A DNA stretch of 64,000 bases from Pseudomonas frederiksbergensis. Its GTDB lineage: Bacteria > Pseudomonadota > Gammaproteobacteria > Pseudomonadales > Pseudomonadaceae. The notes under the pieces were generated by a model. The model ran no database searches. It worked only from the letters and a program-made list of their open reading frames with translations, and had not been told where the DNA came from. Positions 38,119 through 47,368 of this stretch are shown in pieces. The stretch covers positions 3,534,001 through 3,598,000 of the forward strand of contig NZ_CP142104.1 in the NCBI RefSeq assembly GCF_035751725.1, given 5' to 3'. The translations under genes and the position numbers were made by a program. Within the stretch, counting starts at the first letter, position 1. Every line of letters starts with the position of its first letter.

Positions 38119-39042
38119 TCACGCGTGCCGATCAAGGATAGGTGCATGTTGCGCCATCAGCTCCACCACCCAGTCGATGAACACCCGCAGCTTGGCACTG
38201 ATGTGCCGGTTCGGCGGGTACGCCACGTACATCGGCATCGACTCCAGGCGCCAGTCTTCGAATAACGGTACCAGCGCACCCTGGGCCTGGTGGATCCGCG
38301 ACATGTAGGTGGGCAACCAGAGTACCCCGAGCCCCGCCAGGCCTGCGGCCAGGTAGGCATTGCCATCGTCGATCGCCAGCGCATAGCGCCCCTTGATGTG
38401 CAGGTGCTCGTCCTGTCTGTGCATGGCATAGGGCAAGGCTTTGCCGGTGCGTGCCCAGAGGAAACCGACGACGCGATGCTGGGAATCCTCCAACTCGCGG
38501 GGATGAGCCGGGGTGCCCAAGCGCGCCAGGTAGCTCGGCGCGGCGAAGACGCCAAGGGCCAGGTCACCGACGCGCCGGGCGATCAGCGATTGGTCCGTCA
38601 GCTCGCCGCCGCGAACCACGCAATCGACGTTTTCATCAATCATGTCGACGATGCGGTCGCTGACGCCCATGTCGATCTGGATGTCCGGATAACGCTCGTA
38701 GAAGGCCGGCAACGCCGGGATCAGGATCAGCGCCGCCAGTGGGCTCGGCACGTCGACCCGCAGCCGCCCGCGCGGTAGCGCCTGGGCGCCGGACAGGCTG
38801 GTCTCGGCATCGTCCAAATCAGCCAGCAGGCGAATCGCCCGCTCGTAAAAGGCTGCGCCGTCCGCCGTGACATTGACCTTGCGCGTCGTGCGGTTGAGCA
38901 GCTTGACCCGCAGCCGCGCTTCGAGCTGTTGCACCAACTGGGTCACGGTGGTCTTGCTCATGTGCAGCGTCTCGGCGGCCTTGGTGAAACTGCCGGCCTC
39001 GACGACACGCACGAACGCTTGCATCGCGTCGAAACGGTCCAT
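38119..39042 (-). CDS. LysR-family transcriptional regulator
   Basis: 307 residues beginning MDRFDAMQAFVRVVEAGSFTKAAETLHMSKTTVTQLVQQLEARLRVKLLNRTTRKV, the standard LysR HTH with the CrgA-like subgroup features. Divergent from the Rid-family gene at 39176 (133-base gap), so it likely regulates it. The frame extends upstream of 39042 only as an artefact. Confidence 0.9.
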   Translation of the reverse strand: MDRFDAMQAFVRVVEAGSFTKAAETLHMSKTTVTQLVQQLEARLRVKLLNRTTRKVNVTADGAAFYERAIRLLADLDDAETSLSGAQALPRGRLRVDVPSPLAALILIPALPAFYERYPDIQIDMGVSDRIVDMIDENVDCVVRGGELTDQSLIARRVGDLALGVFAAPSYLARLGTPAHPRELEDSQHRVVGFLWARTGKALPYAMHRQDEHLHIKGRYALAIDDGNAYLAAGLAGLGVLWLPTYMSRIHQAQGALVPLFEDWRLESMPMYVAYPPNRHISAKLRVFIDWVVELMAQHAPILDRHA

Positions 39043-39175
39043 TTGCGCCTCGGATTGTTTGGGTTTGACAAACAGTGAACGCCAAGCTTGCCCGTTTATC
39101 GCCCAAGCACAAGCCCCTAGAGTTCTTCCATCGCAGATTTCCGGCCGCTTGCGGCCACATCGATGGAGACACCCC

Positions 39176-39577
39176 ATGACACAGCGTGACGTCGTTTTCC
39201 CACCCGGCCGCCAGGCGCTTTATGAGCGCAACCGCTATTCGCCGGCGATTCGTTCCAACGGCTTGCTGTTCGTATCCGGACAGGTCGGCAGCCGCGAGGA
39301 CGGCTCGCCCGAGCCCGTGCTGGAAGACCAGGTGCGCCGCGCCTTCACCAACCTGCAAGCCATACTCGCCGCCGCTGATTGCAGCTTCGACGATGTGATT
39401 GACGTGACCGTCTTCATGGTTGATCCCGAGCAGATATTCGAACGGGTCTGGAGCGTGGTGCCGGAATTCTGGGGCAACGCGCCACACCCAACGCTGACGG
39501 CAGTGGGCGTGACGTGGTTGTATGGTTTTCAGTTCGAGATCAAGGTGATTGCCAGGTTGCCTGGCACCGGAAGCTGA
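39176..39577 (+). CDS. Rid-family protein without the catalytic arginine
   Basis: 133 residues. The Rid core is clear (AIRSNGLLFVSGQVGSREDG, AFTNLQAILAAADCSFDDVIDVTVFM), but where RidA has P-A-R-x-C-V-E-V this protein has HPTLTAVGV, so Arg is Leu and the downstream Glu is Gly. It is therefore unlikely to have RidA imine hydrolase activity and belongs to a divergent Rid subgroup. GGAG precedes ATG 39176. Confidence 0.85.
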   Translation: MTQRDVVFPPGRQALYERNRYSPAIRSNGLLFVSGQVGSREDGSPEPVLEDQVRRAFTNLQAILAAADCSFDDVIDVTVFMVDPEQIFERVWSVVPEFWGNAPHPTLTAVGVTWLYGFQFEIKVIARLPGTGS

Positions 39578-40057
39578 CTACCCCTTCACCGCCGCCTCGA
39601 TCGCCGCAATGTCGATCCTGGTCATGGTCATCATGGCCTCGAAGGCGCGCTTGGCGGCGGCTTTGTCGGGGCTTGTGATCGCCTCGATCAACACCCGAGG
39701 GCTGATCTGCCACGACACGCCCCATTTATCCTTGCACCAACCGCACGCGCTCGCCTGGCCGCCGTTGTCGATGATCGCGTTCCACAGGCGATCCGTCTCG
39801 GCCTGGTCATCGGTTGTGATCTGGAAGGAAAAAGCTTCGCTGTGCTTGAACATCGCCCCGCCGTTCAAGCCGATGCAAGGGATGCCGATCACCGTGAAAT
39901 CCACGGTGATCACATCGCCCTGGTTGCCTGACGGGTAATCGCCCGGTGCATGATGGATGGCGGTCACTGCGCTGTCGGGAAAGGTCTTGGCGTAGAACTG
40001 CGCAGCGTCCTGGGCGTCGCCGTCGTACCAGAGGCAAATCCTGTTCTTATTGTTCAT
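39578..40057 (-). CDS. PhnB/glyoxalase-fold (VOC) protein
   Basis: 159 residues, the 3-demethylubiquinone-methyltransferase-like VOC domain: RICLWYDGDAQDAAQFYAKTFPDSAV, FTVIGIPCIGLNGG, then the second half with CGWCKDKWGVSWQISPRVL. Substrate unknown. GGAGAA precedes ATG 40057. Confidence 0.88.
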   Translation of the reverse strand: MNNKNRICLWYDGDAQDAAQFYAKTFPDSAVTAIHHAPGDYPSGNQGDVITVDFTVIGIPCIGLNGGAMFKHSEAFSFQITTDDQAETDRLWNAIIDNGGQASACGWCKDKWGVSWQISPRVLIEAITSPDKAAAKRAFEAMMTMTRIDIAAIEAAVKG

Positions 40058-40123
40058 CCGGATTCTCCGAAAGGGACTGGACCGTCAAGTCTAGCAGCCC
40101 CTCCGGAGGTCAATGACCCAGAC

Positions 40124-41425
40124 TCAGGTGAACAGATCGACACCCAGTTGGAACGCCACCCACAATGCCAGGCCGGTCGCGAACACCAGCGCAATGTTCT
40201 CGAACAGGTTGTTGCGGTACTCCTTGCCCAGCAGGGATTTCTGGTTCGACATGATCAGCAGGCCCAGGGATATCACCGGCAGTCCGACAATGTTCAGCGC
40301 GTTGACACCGATGGTCAGGGTCACGAAATCCGGCATGCCCGGCAGTGACCAGATCAATGGTGTGACGAGGATAAAGAGCATGAACCACTTGTGCATCGGG
40401 TCGCGGTGGAACTCCTTGCCATAGCGCTCGCGACGCTCAGGCCGCACGTGCTGGAAGGCGTCGGTGATCAACATCGGGAACGCCGTGGTCTTGCCAGAAA
40501 TACTGGCGAACAGCGTGGCGAACACGCCGATGAAAAACACGTACCAACCGATCGAGCCGAAGAACATCTCCAGGGCCTTGCCCAGGTCGCCCAGGGTTTT
40601 CACCTCGATACCGTTTGGCCGCAGGATCTGCGCGCCGACGATCCAGATCGCGAGGTTGATGACGATCCCGACGAACACCGCAAACAACAGGTCGTTGCGC
40701 TGGATGCGCTTGTGCTCAGGGCCAACCCAGCCTTTCTGGCGCATGACATACGGGTGGACGAAGTTGGCAATGGAGCCCGCTACCGCGCCGATCACCGAGA
40801 CCGCCACCAGCAGCGCACCGTGCACGCCTTCATCGGGTGGAATGCTGAAGCCGATGGTGCCTTTGACGATCCCGGCGACATCCGGGCCGGACATGACCGC
40901 CAGGGCCAGGAACGCCAAGGTCATGATCGCCAGCAGCGCCTTCATCACGCCTTCGATCATCGAATAGATATTGCGCCCGACGAGCATCCACACCGCCAAC
41001 ACCACCGCCACCGAACAGAGCAGTGGGTAGTCGGTCTTGAGCAACATCGCCAAGGCCTCGCCTGCGCCCTTGATCATGTAGGCGTTCATCAGATGCCCCA
41101 TGAGCAGCGCATACACCAGCAGGAACCAGGCGAAGAACGGATTGAGCTGGGCGTAGCCCTGGAGGATGGTCATGCCCTGGTTATTGCAGAGCTGGAAGCG
41201 CGCGATGATGTTGACGATCAGGTATCGCAGCAACAGGGACACCGCCAGCACCCACATCATCGCGTAGCCATAGTTCGCACCGGCCACGGAAGAAGTGATG
41301 AGGTCTCCGGCGCCCAGCCAGGACAGTACCGCGATGATACCGGGGCCAAGAAGCTTCAAGAGACGTACGAAGCGGCTCTGCGCAGGGGCCACAGCTTGGC
41401 CCTCGGCCGAAGGAATGCTCGACAT
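40124..41425 (-). CDS. Nramp-family divalent-ion transporter with altered metal site
   Basis: 433 residues with about eleven hydrophobic segments of the Nramp fold. At the canonical metal-binding TM1 motif (DPGN) this protein reads GAGD (SWLGAGDLITSS), and the TM6 MPH-type position reads NFVHPYVM. The normal Asp, Asn and Met ligands are thus replaced, as in the Nramp-related subgroups, so it may move something other than Mn(II)/Fe(II). A GTACGACATCGTAC dyad lies 56 bases upstream. ATG 41425 begins MSSIPSAEG. Confidence 0.8.
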   Translation of the reverse strand: MSSIPSAEGQAVAPAQSRFVRLLKLLGPGIIAVLSWLGAGDLITSSVAGANYGYAMMWVLAVSLLLRYLIVNIIARFQLCNNQGMTILQGYAQLNPFFAWFLLVYALLMGHLMNAYMIKGAGEALAMLLKTDYPLLCSVAVVLAVWMLVGRNIYSMIEGVMKALLAIMTLAFLALAVMSGPDVAGIVKGTIGFSIPPDEGVHGALLVAVSVIGAVAGSIANFVHPYVMRQKGWVGPEHKRIQRNDLLFAVFVGIVINLAIWIVGAQILRPNGIEVKTLGDLGKALEMFFGSIGWYVFFIGVFATLFASISGKTTAFPMLITDAFQHVRPERRERYGKEFHRDPMHKWFMLFILVTPLIWSLPGMPDFVTLTIGVNALNIVGLPVISLGLLIMSNQKSLLGKEYRNNLFENIALVFATGLALWVAFQLGVDLFT

Positions 41426-41480
41426 GAATGGAGTCTCCGTTATTTTTTTTGTGAGGAACGGAAACAGTCGACCATATTTC

Positions 41481-41494
41481 GTACGACATCGTAC
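41481..41494 (-). promoter_or_regulatory. GTACGA-CA-TCGTAC dyad upstream of the Nramp-family gene
   Basis: Perfect 6-base inverted repeat with a 2-base centre in AT-rich DNA 56-69 bases upstream of the transporter start. Reminiscent of GntR/FadR-type operators (T-x-GT-x-AC-x-A). No regulator gene is adjacent. Confidence 0.4.
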
Positions 41495-41571
41495 AACCAT
41501 AATTAGGTTAGAAGTATGTAAAAATATTTCAACTCCCGGCGTTGTTTATACGCCGGGTAGATCTCCCTTCG

Positions 41572-41811
41572 TCACGGCGCGCTGCCCTGCTCGCCGTTGT
41601 TGATCATCCAACGAATCATGCTCGCCAACGGCACGCGATAGTGCTGGGTTGCGCACAGGCTCGGTTGTTGTGGGTCGTACCATTCGACGTAGCGGCTGAG
41701 CAACACGTGCTGGCCGTCCTCGGCGAGCCGCAACTCGAGCTCACGGCAATGCAGCGTGCCCTGGTCGATGGTTTTCAACCGTCGATGCAGGACCAGCGCC
41801 TGGCTATTCAT
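41572..41811 (-). CDS. hypothetical protein, translationally coupled to MlaA
   Basis: 79 residues (MNSQALVLHRRLKTIDQGTL...). The frame overlaps the mlaA stop by 8 bases, so it is probably expressed with it. It has a mixed basic/acidic composition, no membrane segment and a C-terminal PLASMIRWMINNGEQ. I recognise no family; it is too conserved in codon use to be chance. Confidence 0.6.
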   Translation of the reverse strand: MNSQALVLHRRLKTIDQGTLHCRELELRLAEDGQHVLLSRYVEWYDPQQPSLCATQHYRVPLASMIRWMINNGEQGSAP

Positions 41812-42589
41812 TGGCGCCACCGCGCTCCGGGCATTGCGGTTCGTCCTGGACGGCACCCAGTTTGCCATCGGCGACAAAATCGGCGCGTCGTTGCGCAATG
41901 GCGTCGCGCAGCGCCACGTAATAGTCCGGTTGCTTGCGCAACTGATCGGTGAGCGGCAACGCCTCGGCGCGACCATCGACGACGCCTCCCACGGTCTTGA
42001 TCGTGCTCAGGGTCTGGACGGTATCGCTGTTGTCGCCGAAGGGGTCTACCACGAAGCTCACCACTTTGCCGGTCGCGTCCCTCAGGTTGGCGGTGCCCAG
42101 CAGCGGCAGTTCGACGATCGGTCCGGGGGCAATGTCCCAGACACCGAACGTCTGGCCGAAATCCGACTCGTGGCGTGCAATGCCTATTTTGCCCGACACG
42201 TCGATCAGCCCGACGATGCCCACGGTGCTATTGATGACGAAGCGCCCCAGGGTCGTGACCGAACGCTGCCCATTGCCTTGCAGCAAATCGTTGATGAACA
42301 CCTTGGGCTCGCCGAAGTTGGCGACGAAGTTGTGTACGCCGGCCTGGAACATGTCCGGCAGTTTGCGATAGCCACGGGCGATGGGGGCCAGGGCGTAATC
42401 GTCCACGGTCCGGTTGAAGGCGAAGATGCCGCGGTTCACCGGCTCGGCCGGATCATGCACGGCATAGGGAACACTTTCGCAACTGCCCGGCTTGGCAGTG
42501 GGCGTACTGGTGCAACCGCTGGCAAGTGCGACCAGCGCAACAACGACGGTGGAACGAACAAGCAGCGGCGCGGGTTTGGTGATCGGCAT
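41804..42589 (-). CDS. mlaA: MlaA-family (VacJ-like) outer-membrane lipoprotein
   Basis: 261 residues. Lipoprotein signal ending ALASGC, then the MlaA core (DPAEPVNRGIFAFNRTVDDY, FGEPKVFINDLLQG, GRFVINSTVGIVGLIDVSGK, FGQTFGVWDIAPGPIVELPLLG). MlaA works at the outer membrane to remove misplaced phospholipids from the outer leaflet with the Mla system. No other mla gene is here. Confidence 0.93.
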   Translation of the reverse strand: MPITKPAPLLVRSTVVVALVALASGCTSTPTAKPGSCESVPYAVHDPAEPVNRGIFAFNRTVDDYALAPIARGYRKLPDMFQAGVHNFVANFGEPKVFINDLLQGNGQRSVTTLGRFVINSTVGIVGLIDVSGKIGIARHESDFGQTFGVWDIAPGPIVELPLLGTANLRDATGKVVSFVVDPFGDNSDTVQTLSTIKTVGGVVDGRAEALPLTDQLRKQPDYYVALRDAIAQRRADFVADGKLGAVQDEPQCPERGGANE

Positions 42590-42643
42590 ACAGGGCTATC
42601 TCGGGGAGGGATGGGGCGATACCAATCGGCCAACGACGCGGTT

Positions 42644-42677
42644 CCTGTGGCGAGGCGATTCATCCCCTCGCCACAGG
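42644..42677. repeat. REP-type palindrome between divergent genes
   Basis: CCTGTGGCGAGG (42644-42655) and CCTCGCCACAGG (42666-42677), a perfect 12-base palindrome with a 10-base loop, in the mlaA/response-regulator intergenic region. Confidence 0.75.
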
Positions 42678-42851
42678 TTCCGTTCGCCATCGTCCAACCA
42701 ACTGGAATCGCCCCATCCTGCCGCCGCTTTCTTGCCCGTAGATTTCCAGAATATTGCCCGCCAGTCGCTTTGTTTCCGGACTGAAATATATGACGCAGCC
42801 CCGGATTGACCCTAGTATTGCACCCCGTATTCATTGCCCGACGTGACCCCC

Positions 42852-43562
42852 GTGAGCCATCTACTACTGGTGGACGATGACCTGGAAGTCCTCGCCCTGC
42901 TGCGCAAGTTCCTCGAGCAACATGGCTATAGCGTCGAAGTCGCCGCCGACGGTAACGCCCTGTGGCAAGCGGTGGCGCGCCGGCAACCGGACCTGATCAT
43001 CCTTGACGTGATGCTGCCGGGCGACAACGGGCTGGTGCTCTGCCAGCGCCTGCGCTCCGAGCACCGGGTCGGGATCATCATGCTCACCGCCATGGGCGAA
43101 TTGAGCGACCGTGTCGTCGGCCTCGAGATGGGCGCCGACGACTACCTGACCAAGCCTTTCGACGCCCGCGAGCTACTGGCCCGGGTGCGCGCCGTCCTGC
43201 GGCGCACCGGCGAAGCCAGGGGCACCCTGGGCGACCTCGCCCGGCCGACCCTGGAATTCGAAGGTTGGCAATTGGACGTCACCCGCCGCGAGTTGCGTTC
43301 GCCCGACGAGGTCATGATTCCGCTGTCCGCCGGTGAATTCGAATTGCTGCTGGTCTTCGCCGAACATCCACGCCGGGTGCTTACCCGCCAGCAGTTGCTG
43401 GATATGGCCCGTGGCGAGACTTTCGATGCGTTTGACCGCAGCATCGATGTCCAGGTCAGCCGTTTGCGGCGCAAACTGGAGAGCGACGTGACCGGCCCGT
43501 CGATGATCCGCACTGTACGCAACAGCGGCTACCTGTTCAGTCCCCACGTGGTGAAGCGATGA
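42852..43562 (+). CDS. OmpR-family response regulator
   Basis: About 236 residues: receiver with D in LIILDVMLPGDNG, T in LTAMG, K in LTKPFDARE; winged-helix C-terminus (SAGEFELLLVFAEHPRRVLTRQQLLDMARG, SIDVQVSRLRRKLE, RTVRNSGYLF). Start uncertain: GTG 42852 (MSHLLLVDDD) is the likely one; TTG 42834 is also in frame. Its stop overlaps the kinase start by 4 bases (ATGA). It forms a two-component pair with that kinase. Confidence 0.9.
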   Translation: MSHLLLVDDDLEVLALLRKFLEQHGYSVEVAADGNALWQAVARRQPDLIILDVMLPGDNGLVLCQRLRSEHRVGIIMLTAMGELSDRVVGLEMGADDYLTKPFDARELLARVRAVLRRTGEARGTLGDLARPTLEFEGWQLDVTRRELRSPDEVMIPLSAGEFELLLVFAEHPRRVLTRQQLLDMARGETFDAFDRSIDVQVSRLRRKLESDVTGPSMIRTVRNSGYLFSPHVVKR

Positions 43563-44905
43563 CCCGCGGGCGGGCGAGCGTGCCCCGGTCACGGGACACC
43601 GTCGCACGCTGGATCGCCCTGACCACGATGGTGTCGATGCTGACGTTACTGGCCCTCAACGAACTGTTCAGCGTGCTGGCCGGCGCCTGGGCGCGCCCTC
43701 CCCTCATGGAGACCGGCCTGATGGACAAGGCCGCGGCCGTCACGCGCATTATCGACTCGGTCCCTGCGGGGCAACGGCACGAAATTGCCCGGGCAGCCAG
43801 TGATACGGGGTTCAGCGTGCAATGGCTGCTGAGCCATGAGGAGGCGCGGCTACCCGTCATCGACGATCCCGAGTTCAGCGAAGGCTCGGCTTTCCTGCAG
43901 GAGCAACTGGGCAGGCCCGACGCCCGGATCGAAGCCTACGAACCGGGGGACTGGCCCGCCGACGACCCCGCCAGGCGCTACGTGGTGATCATCGAGCTGA
44001 CCGATCACTCCTGGGTGATCTTCTCCGTCACCTCGCGCAGTTGGGGCCTGGGGGAATGGGCCCGCAACCTGATCATCATCGGGTTGATCCTGCTGTCGAC
44101 GCTGATCGTCGCCCTGATCGCCACGCGGCACCTCGCGACGCCTCTGGAACGCTTTGCCGAGGGGGCCCGGCGCTTCGGCGTGGATTTCCGGGCACCGCCC
44201 ATCCCGGTCGTCGGTCCCTTCGAGATCCGCCAGGCAATCCTGGCGTTCAACGCCATGCAGGCCCAGCTCAAGCACTTCGTCCAGGACCGCACGCAGATGC
44301 TCGCGGCCATCTCCCATGACTTGCGAGCCCCCCTGACCCGCATGCGCCTGCGCGGCGAGTTCATCGAGGACGCCGAACAGCAATCGAGGCTATTTCGGGA
44401 CGTCGACGAGATGCAGGCGATGGTCAACGCCGCGCTGGAGTTCTTCCGCGATGAAGCGCGCCTCGAACACGCCACGGCGTTCGACCTGGCGGAACTGTTG
44501 CACACCGTCGTCGACGACTTCAGGGACGCGGGCACAGCGGTGTCCTTCGGAGGCGCCCAGCGGTTCGTGTATGTCGGCCGGCCCATCGGGATCAAGCGCG
44601 CGCTGACCAACCTCATCGACAACGCGGCCAAATACGGCAGCGAACCGGGTGTCCGGCTGAAAACCTATGCCGATTGCGTCGAGATCCGCATCGTCGATCG
44701 TGGGCCGGGCATAGCGCCCCACTATCAGGAGCAGGTATTCGCGCCCTTCTTTCGCATTGAAGGTTCACGCAACAAGAACACCGGTGGCGTCGGCCTGGGC
44801 CTGTCGGCGGCGCGGGCGACGGTGCTGGAGCATGGCGGGACGCTGGTCCTCAGGAATCGCCGGGGCGGCGGGTTGGAAGTCAGGGTCTCGCTGCCGCTCA
44901 ATTGA
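43559..44905 (+). CDS. sensor histidine kinase
   Basis: 448 residues. Two membrane helices (TTMVSMLTLLALNELFSVLA near 22-41 and LIIIGLILLSTLIVALIAT near 170-188) flank a periplasmic domain of about 125 residues, then HAMP, H-box SHDLRAPLTRMR, and ATP lid DRGPGI and GVGLGLSAAR. Coupled to the upstream response regulator. The stimulus is not known; the neighbouring potassium-efflux pair is a candidate target but shows no direct link. Confidence 0.92.
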   Translation: MTRGRASVPRSRDTVARWIALTTMVSMLTLLALNELFSVLAGAWARPPLMETGLMDKAAAVTRIIDSVPAGQRHEIARAASDTGFSVQWLLSHEEARLPVIDDPEFSEGSAFLQEQLGRPDARIEAYEPGDWPADDPARRYVVIIELTDHSWVIFSVTSRSWGLGEWARNLIIIGLILLSTLIVALIATRHLATPLERFAEGARRFGVDFRAPPIPVVGPFEIRQAILAFNAMQAQLKHFVQDRTQMLAAISHDLRAPLTRMRLRGEFIEDAEQQSRLFRDVDEMQAMVNAALEFFRDEARLEHATAFDLAELLHTVVDDFRDAGTAVSFGGAQRFVYVGRPIGIKRALTNLIDNAAKYGSEPGVRLKTYADCVEIRIVDRGPGIAPHYQEQVFAPFFRIEGSRNKNTGGVGLGLSAARATVLEHGGTLVLRNRRGGGLEVRVSLPLN

Positions 44906-45006
44906 GCCGGACGAGACGCGACGGCAACAATGCCCTAAACAACACGCGCCTTCCTCGGTAGGATGTCCAGCCTTTTGACCTGGCCCTGTCGCGCGGAACC
45001 GCCCCG

Positions 45007-45528
45007 ATGATCCTGATCGTTTACGCCCATCCCTACCCCGACCAGTCGCGGGTCAACCAGCAGATGCTCCAGCGGGCGTCGGCCCATCCAGACGTGGTCA
45101 TACGGTCGCTCTACGATCTCTACCCGGACTTCAACATCGACGTGGAGGCGGAACAGCGTGCTGCCGAAAAGGCTGACCTGATCGTCCTGCAGCACCCGAT
45201 GTACTGGTACGGCATGCCGCCCCTGCTGAAGCTGTGGATCGACAAAGTCTTCACCCACGGCTGGGCTTATGGCAAAGGCGCCACGGCCCTCAACGGCAAG
45301 GGCCTGTTGTGGGCCGTGTCCACCGGTGGCGAACGGGAGCATTTCCAGATCGGCGCGTACCCGGACTTTTCAGCGCTGGCCCAGCCGCTCCACGCCACGG
45401 CGCTCTATTGCCACATGCGCTGGCTCGAACCCGTCGCCGTGCATGGCGCGTATGCCGCCGAGTCTGAGGCTCAACGGGCACAAATCGAACATTACGGCGC
45501 TCGCCTGGCCGCCTGGAAGGAAGATTGA
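45007..45528 (+). CDS. NAD(P)H-quinone oxidoreductase-like flavoprotein, KefF-type ancillary protein
   Basis: 173 residues of the flavodoxin-like quinone reductase fold ([46 protein letters not shown]). The following gene is a KefC-like channel, overlapping closely, and KefF partners activate such channels, so the role is inferred from linkage. Confidence 0.88.
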   Translation: MILIVYAHPYPDQSRVNQQMLQRASAHPDVVIRSLYDLYPDFNIDVEAEQRAAEKADLIVLQHPMYWYGMPPLLKLWIDKVFTHGWAYGKGATALNGKGLLWAVSTGGEREHFQIGAYPDFSALAQPLHATALYCHMRWLEPVAVHGAYAAESEAQRAQIEHYGARLAAWKED

Positions 45529-45529
45529 G

Positions 45530-47356
45530 ATGCAGACGCACAGCCTGATCGAGATGCTCATCTACCTGGCCTCGGCGACGCTGATCGTACCGATTGCCGT
45601 GCGCTTCGGCCTGGGCCCGGTGCTCGGCTACCTGCTGGCCGGGTGCGTGATCGGCCCGTGGGGACTGAAGCTCATCACCGATGTGAAGGCCATCCTGGAG
45701 TTCGCCGAAATCGGCGTCGTCCTGATGCTGTTCATCATCGGCCTTGAGCTCGATCCCAAACGCCTGTGGGCGCTACGCCGGATGGTGTTCGGCGGTGGTG
45801 CCTTGCAAATGTTGGCCTGCGGCGGTGCCATCGCCGCTTTCTGTGCGGCATTGGGCTTGAACTGGACGGCGGCGCTGCTGGTCGGGCTGACCTTGAGCCT
45901 GTCCTCCACGGCCATCGCCATGCAGGCAATGAGCGAACGCAACCTGACCGCCACCGCCGTCGGACGCAGCAGTTTCGCGGTGCTGTTATTCCAGGACATC
46001 GCGGCCATTCCCCTGGTTGCCATGATCCCCTTGTTGGCGGCCCACGGCCAAACCCCGTCGGGCATGGCCCTGGCGCTGTCGATCGTGAAGATCGTCGCCG
46101 CCATCAGCGTCGTCGTGCTGCTGGGGCGCTACGTGACGCGGCCGCTACTGCGCTTCGCCGCGCGCTCAGGCCTGCGGGAAATCTTCAGTGCCGTGGCGCT
46201 GTTCCTGGTGTTCGGCTTCGGCTTTCTCCTCGAAGAAGCCGGGCTGTCGATGGCCATGGGCGCATTCCTCGCCGGCGTGCTGCTGGCAAGCTCGGAATAT
46301 CGCCATGCCCTGGAAAGCGACATCGAGCCATTCAAGGGCCTGTTGCTGGGACTGTTCTTCATTGGCGTCGGCATGTCGATCGATTTCGGCACGCTGATCA
46401 ATGCACCGCTGAAAGTCATCACCCTGACCCTGGGTTTCATCCTGATCAAACTGCTGGTGATCAAGACCGTCAGCCGTTTCTTGAACGTCCCCGCCGGCCA
46501 ACGCTCCTGGCAAGCGGTGCTGCTCGGCCAGGGCAGCGAATTCGCTTTCGTGGTGTTCGGCGCCGCAACGCTGGCCGGCATCCTCACCGACCAGTGGGGC
46601 AAGAGCCTGACGCTGGCGGTCGCACTCTCCATGTGCCTGACGCCGCTGCTGATCCTGCTGCTGGACCGGGTGGAGTCGACCACCAAGAAAAACCGCCAGG
46701 AATCCGACCTCGTCGACCAGCAGAACCCACGGGTAATCATTGCCGGCTTCGGTCGTTTCGGGCAGATCGCCGGCCGTCTGCTGATGTCCTGCGGCGTCGA
46801 CGTGGTGGTACTTGATCATGACCCCGACAACATCGAGACGCTGCGCAAGTTCGGCGTGAAAGTGTTCTACGGTGATGCCACGCGCCTGGATCTGCTCCAT
46901 GCAGCCGGCGCGGCCCAGGCGGTGGTGCTGATCAATGCGATAGACGATCAGCAGGACAACCTGACGCTGACCCGAATGGCCCAGGAGCATTTCCCCGCGT
47001 TGAAACTGATCGTGCGGGCGCGAGACATGGCGCACCTGATCACCCTGCGGCAACTGGGCGTGGAAAGCGCCGAGCGGGAAACATTCGAAAGCGCGCTGGC
47101 GATGGGACGCAGCGCCTTGGTGCAGATGGGCGTCGGTGCGTACGAGGCGCGTGAACGCGCCGATCAGTTCCGTCGCCTCAACCTGCAGATGCTCGAGGAA
47201 ATCGTTGCCCAGCCGGAAGACGACCTCAAGTTCAGGCACGACGCCTACCGGCGCGCCAATGCGTTGCTCACGGAAATGTTCAACGAGGACCGCGCGCACC
47301 CGGTCGATAGCTGGCCGGACCATCACCGAAACGAGAAGGAGCAGGCACGCAGCTGA
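45530..47356 (+). CDS. KefC-type glutathione-regulated potassium/proton antiporter
   Basis: 608 residues. Twelve or so membrane segments of the CPA2 exchanger ([51 protein letters not shown]), then a cytosolic Rossmann RCK domain ([17 protein letters not shown]). Glutathione adducts open such channels, acidifying the cell against electrophiles. It starts one base after the stop of the KefF-type gene. Confidence 0.92.
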   Translation: MQTHSLIEMLIYLASATLIVPIAVRFGLGPVLGYLLAGCVIGPWGLKLITDVKAILEFAEIGVVLMLFIIGLELDPKRLWALRRMVFGGGALQMLACGGAIAAFCAALGLNWTAALLVGLTLSLSSTAIAMQAMSERNLTATAVGRSSFAVLLFQDIAAIPLVAMIPLLAAHGQTPSGMALALSIVKIVAAISVVVLLGRYVTRPLLRFAARSGLREIFSAVALFLVFGFGFLLEEAGLSMAMGAFLAGVLLASSEYRHALESDIEPFKGLLLGLFFIGVGMSIDFGTLINAPLKVITLTLGFILIKLLVIKTVSRFLNVPAGQRSWQAVLLGQGSEFAFVVFGAATLAGILTDQWGKSLTLAVALSMCLTPLLILLLDRVESTTKKNRQESDLVDQQNPRVIIAGFGRFGQIAGRLLMSCGVDVVVLDHDPDNIETLRKFGVKVFYGDATRLDLLHAAGAAQAVVLINAIDDQQDNLTLTRMAQEHFPALKLIVRARDMAHLITLRQLGVESAERETFESALAMGRSALVQMGVGAYEARERADQFRRLNLQMLEEIVAQPEDDLKFRHDAYRRANALLTEMFNEDRAHPVDSWPDHHRNEKEQARS

Positions 47357-47368
47357 CGCGCCCCAGCG

